A stretch of 64,000 nt of DNA from Gemmatimonadota bacterium (GTDB taxonomy: Bacteria; Gemmatimonadota; Gemmatimonadetes; Longimicrobiales; Gaopeijiaceae), in assembly GCA_021295815.1 (NCBI GenBank), contig JAGWBQ010000005.1, forward strand, positions 1 to 64,000. Reading direction: 5' to 3'. The position numbers and the translations under genes were made by a program. Numbering within the stretch: the stretch's first letter is position 1; each line of letters begins with the position of its first letter. The notes below the pieces were generated by a model. The model saw only the letters and a program-made list of their open reading frames with translations. It was not told the origin of the DNA and made no database searches. This document shows, in pieces, positions 62,681-64,000 of this stretch.

Positions 62681-63370
62681 TTACCGTCCCTTGCTGAGCG
62701 CTCCTCCCCAGGGGTGGATGAAATCCTCCGGCTCCACGCCGAGCCCCTCGGCGACCCGGGTTATGTAGTTGAAGTAGCCGACCACCTGTGTCGCGTCGTG
62801 GATGGCGCGATCGCTGAAACCGAGCCTTCGAAGCCGGTCGAGATCGGCGGCGTCGAGCTCGGAGGGCGTCAGCGTCATCTTCTCGGCGTACTCGCAGAGC
62901 GCGGCGTCGGCGACCGAGAGCCCCGGAGACCTTCCTTCGCGCGCGATCGAGTGCACGAAGTCGTCCAAGGCCTCATCCCTGGTCGCAGCGGCTCCGCCAC
63001 CCGAGCCTGTTCCATCCGCGTCGTCGTCTTCGTCGCCCTCCCGGCCGTGGCGGGTCAGGTCGATCTCGTGGTGATCGGCGGCTTCCTCGATCTCTTCCCG
63101 GAGATCATGCGCGTGCGCCTGAGTTCAGTAGAAGCAGTCCACTGCCCGGGCGGTGACCACCGCGAGCATCTCCCGCCGCCATCTGGAGAGAGGTGAGGAG
63201 CCGAACATCACCGCACGGTAGAAGTCCATCGAGCTTCTCAGCACGGGAGGATTCAGGCTCATGACGCGGACGATGCCCCAGACGCGCCCCGAACGCTGGA
63301 CGGCCTGGTCGAAGAGACGGCGCAGCAGGCCGGTGGCCTCGTCTGGCGGGATCTCCTGGATGTTCGACAT
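62681..63370 (-). CDS. Probable selenoprotein: AhpD/carboxymuconolactone-decarboxylase-type peroxidase with in-frame TGA (Sec82)
   Basis: Read through one TGA (63127-63125), the frame gives 229 residues. Both sides belong to one peroxidase-related AhpD-like protein: MSNIQEIPPDEATGLLRRLF and WRREMLAVVTARAVDCFY before it, TQAHAHDLREEIEEAADHHE and LTPSELDAADLDRLRRLGFS, then GYFNYITRVAEGLGVE after it. The TGA replaces the second Cys of the redox CxxC motif: Cys79-Phe-Tyr-Sec82. The other AhpD relay residues are in register: Glu67 is 12 before Cys79 (as Glu118/Cys130 in M. tuberculosis AhpD) and His86 is 4 after (as Cys133/His137). No other stop occurs. An acidic Gly-rich linker (about residues 113-132) is unusual. 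Expected role: thiol peroxidase. Alternative: nonsense mutation. Confidence 0.82.
63089..63127 (-). promoter_or_regulatory. Candidate bacterial SECIS element after the TGA codon
   Basis: Beginning 18 nt after the TGA, GATCTC (63106-63101) pairs perfectly with GAGATC (63094-63089) around the six-base loop CGGGAA (63100-63095). One U-G pair can extend it, and a lower GGCG/CGCC pairing is possible. Known bacterial SECIS hairpins have a G within the first two loop bases and a loop 16-37 nt from the UGA; both hold here (G second, loop about 24 nt away). SelB should bind it. The hairpin is also coding sequence. Confidence 0.7.
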
Positions 63371-63516
63371 CGGACGCTTTCCGCTTCAGCAGGGGTCGGG
63401 TCAAGTAGGGGTCTAGCTCAGGTGAGCCTGATCGGGGTCCAACTCAAGATAACCCGCGCATGGGCACGCCGCGCCCTCCAAGCGAGCACGGAAAACCCAG
63501 TGTCGACGGCCCGGCG
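63371..63516 (-). other. Short gap between dehydratase end and selenoprotein start
   Basis: This 146-bp stretch has no recognised gene. On the minus strand it must supply the selenoprotein promoter unless that gene is read through from the dehydratase-type gene. No well-spaced promoter pair is visible, and the ribosome-binding site (GGAAAG just before ATG 63370) is weak. Confidence 0.3.
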
Positions 63517-64000
63517 CTACCCGGTACAAAGTTCGGCGAGCGTTCGCGGGTCGATGTTGCCGCCGGTAAGGACCGCGACCACCGGTCGGTCGCCGGCGAC
63601 GGGGATTTTACCCGCGCGCAAGGCAGCGACCCCGGCCGCCCCGGAGGGTTCGACCACGAGCCTCTCCACGTTAAGTAGAAAACCCGCGGCGGAGAGGATT
63701 TCGTCCTCGGTCACGAGCGCGACTCCCTCGCAGGCCCGGTCCACGATCCGGAAGGTGAGCTTTCCGGCCATCGGCGGAGCCAGGCCGTCCGCGACCGACC
63801 GGGGCCTCGCGATCCGCACCGCTTCGCGAGCTCGCAGACTCGCCTCCATAGCCGCCGCCCCGACCGGCTCCACCCCCCAGACGCGCGCGCCGCCAGCTTC
63901 GGCCTTCGACTTCGCCGCCAGGGCCACACCCGACACGAGTCCGCCGCCTCCTACCGGCACGACGACGGCATCCGCCTCGGGAAGCTCCTCGAAGATCTCC
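63517..64000 (-). CDS. Threonine/serine dehydratase-type PLP enzyme, N-terminal part outside window
   Basis: The last 161 residues of a fold-type II PLP enzyme are visible: ADAVVVPVGGGGLVSGVALA (the glycine loop binding PLP phosphate), VWGVEPVGAAAMEASL, VADGLAPPMAGKLTF, VTEDEILSAAGFLLN, VEPSGAAGVAALRAGKI and VVAVLTGGNID. This is the C-terminal half of threonine ammonia-lyase/serine racemase-like proteins without an ACT domain. The catalytic lysine lies in the missing part. The frame is open to the right edge. Substrate (threonine, serine, hydroxyaspartate) cannot be decided. Confidence 0.88.
   Translation of the reverse strand, partial: EIFEELPEADAVVVPVGGGGLVSGVALAAKSKAEAGGARVWGVEPVGAAAMEASLRAREAVRIARPRSVADGLAPPMAGKLTFRIVDRACEGVALVTEDEILSAAGFLLNVERLVVEPSGAAGVAALRAGKIPVAGDRPVVAVLTGGNIDPRTLAELCTG

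Noticed and set aside
62681-62968. Treating the C-terminal peroxidase half as a separate gene starting at 62968
   Set aside because: That start lies within the linker, lacks a ribosome-binding site, and the fragment would lack every catalytic residue.
63125-63370. Treating the 81-residue N-terminal peroxidase piece as a complete small gene
   Set aside because: The piece ends exactly inside the catalytic motif and the matching C-terminal half follows in the same frame, so a read-through selenoprotein explains both better.

Overview
The window looks like a chromosomal piece of a high-GC, Gram-negative, heterotrophic bacterium, most likely a member of Gemmatimonadota. This is inferred from the gene mix, not proven. 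The mix includes a SusC/SusD outer-membrane pair, a second TonB-dependent receptor, two large sortilin/VPS10-type beta-propeller proteins, a DUF1592/DUF1552 pair, bacillithiol synthase BshA, the MEP-pathway enzyme Dxs and a CIRCE-controlled groESL. No rRNA, tRNA, CRISPR array, prophage or intact insertion sequence was recognised.

Layout. 1-2500: the end of a secreted modular protein of visibly lower GC, followed by the wreck of an IS21-family element. 2.9-7.8 kb: a susC-susD pair with no degradative enzyme beside it. 8.0-9.4 kb (minus): a MATE exporter. 9.7-17.9 kb: a tightly packed operon secD-secF-tatD-mutL-miaA-bshA-uppP covering protein export, repair, tRNA modification, thiol biosynthesis and wall-lipid recycling. 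17.9-24.1 kb (minus): a SulP transporter, groL-groS behind a promoter/CIRCE pair, then coaX, birA and apt. 24.3-36.8 kb: a co-directional run of a TonB-dependent receptor, a diheme DUF1592 protein, a DUF1552 protein, a secreted ankyrin protein and a sortilin-like protein, with tiny gaps or overlaps; this is the best candidate here for an undescribed cell-envelope system. 36.8-54.0 kb: a long housekeeping run thrS-infC-rpmI-rplT-pheS-pheT-(coiled coil)-zapA-rny-folD-xseA-xseB-ispA-dxs-nadK-recN. 54.3-59.8 kb: a second sortilin-like gene followed by proline dehydrogenase, CopC-like and CopD-like genes. 59.9-64.0 kb: an MscS-type channel (minus), a YkvI-like membrane protein (plus), a probable selenoprotein (minus) and the end of a threonine/serine dehydratase-type gene (minus).

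The most striking single observation is at 62681-63370 on the minus strand. An AhpD/carboxymuconolactone-decarboxylase-type peroxidase is interrupted by one in-frame TGA. That TGA falls exactly where the second redox cysteine of the CxxC motif belongs (Cys79-Phe-Tyr-TGA82), the rest of the AhpD proton relay is in register (Glu67, His86), and a perfect 6-bp hairpin with a G near the start of its loop lies at SECIS distance downstream. Read through as selenocysteine, it gives a complete 229-residue selenoprotein.

Two short tandem duplications (23 bp at mutL/miaA, 21 bp at the second sortilin gene) each copy a translation start region and probably alter how those genes are initiated. All functional statements rest on motif recognition by eye; no database search was run.
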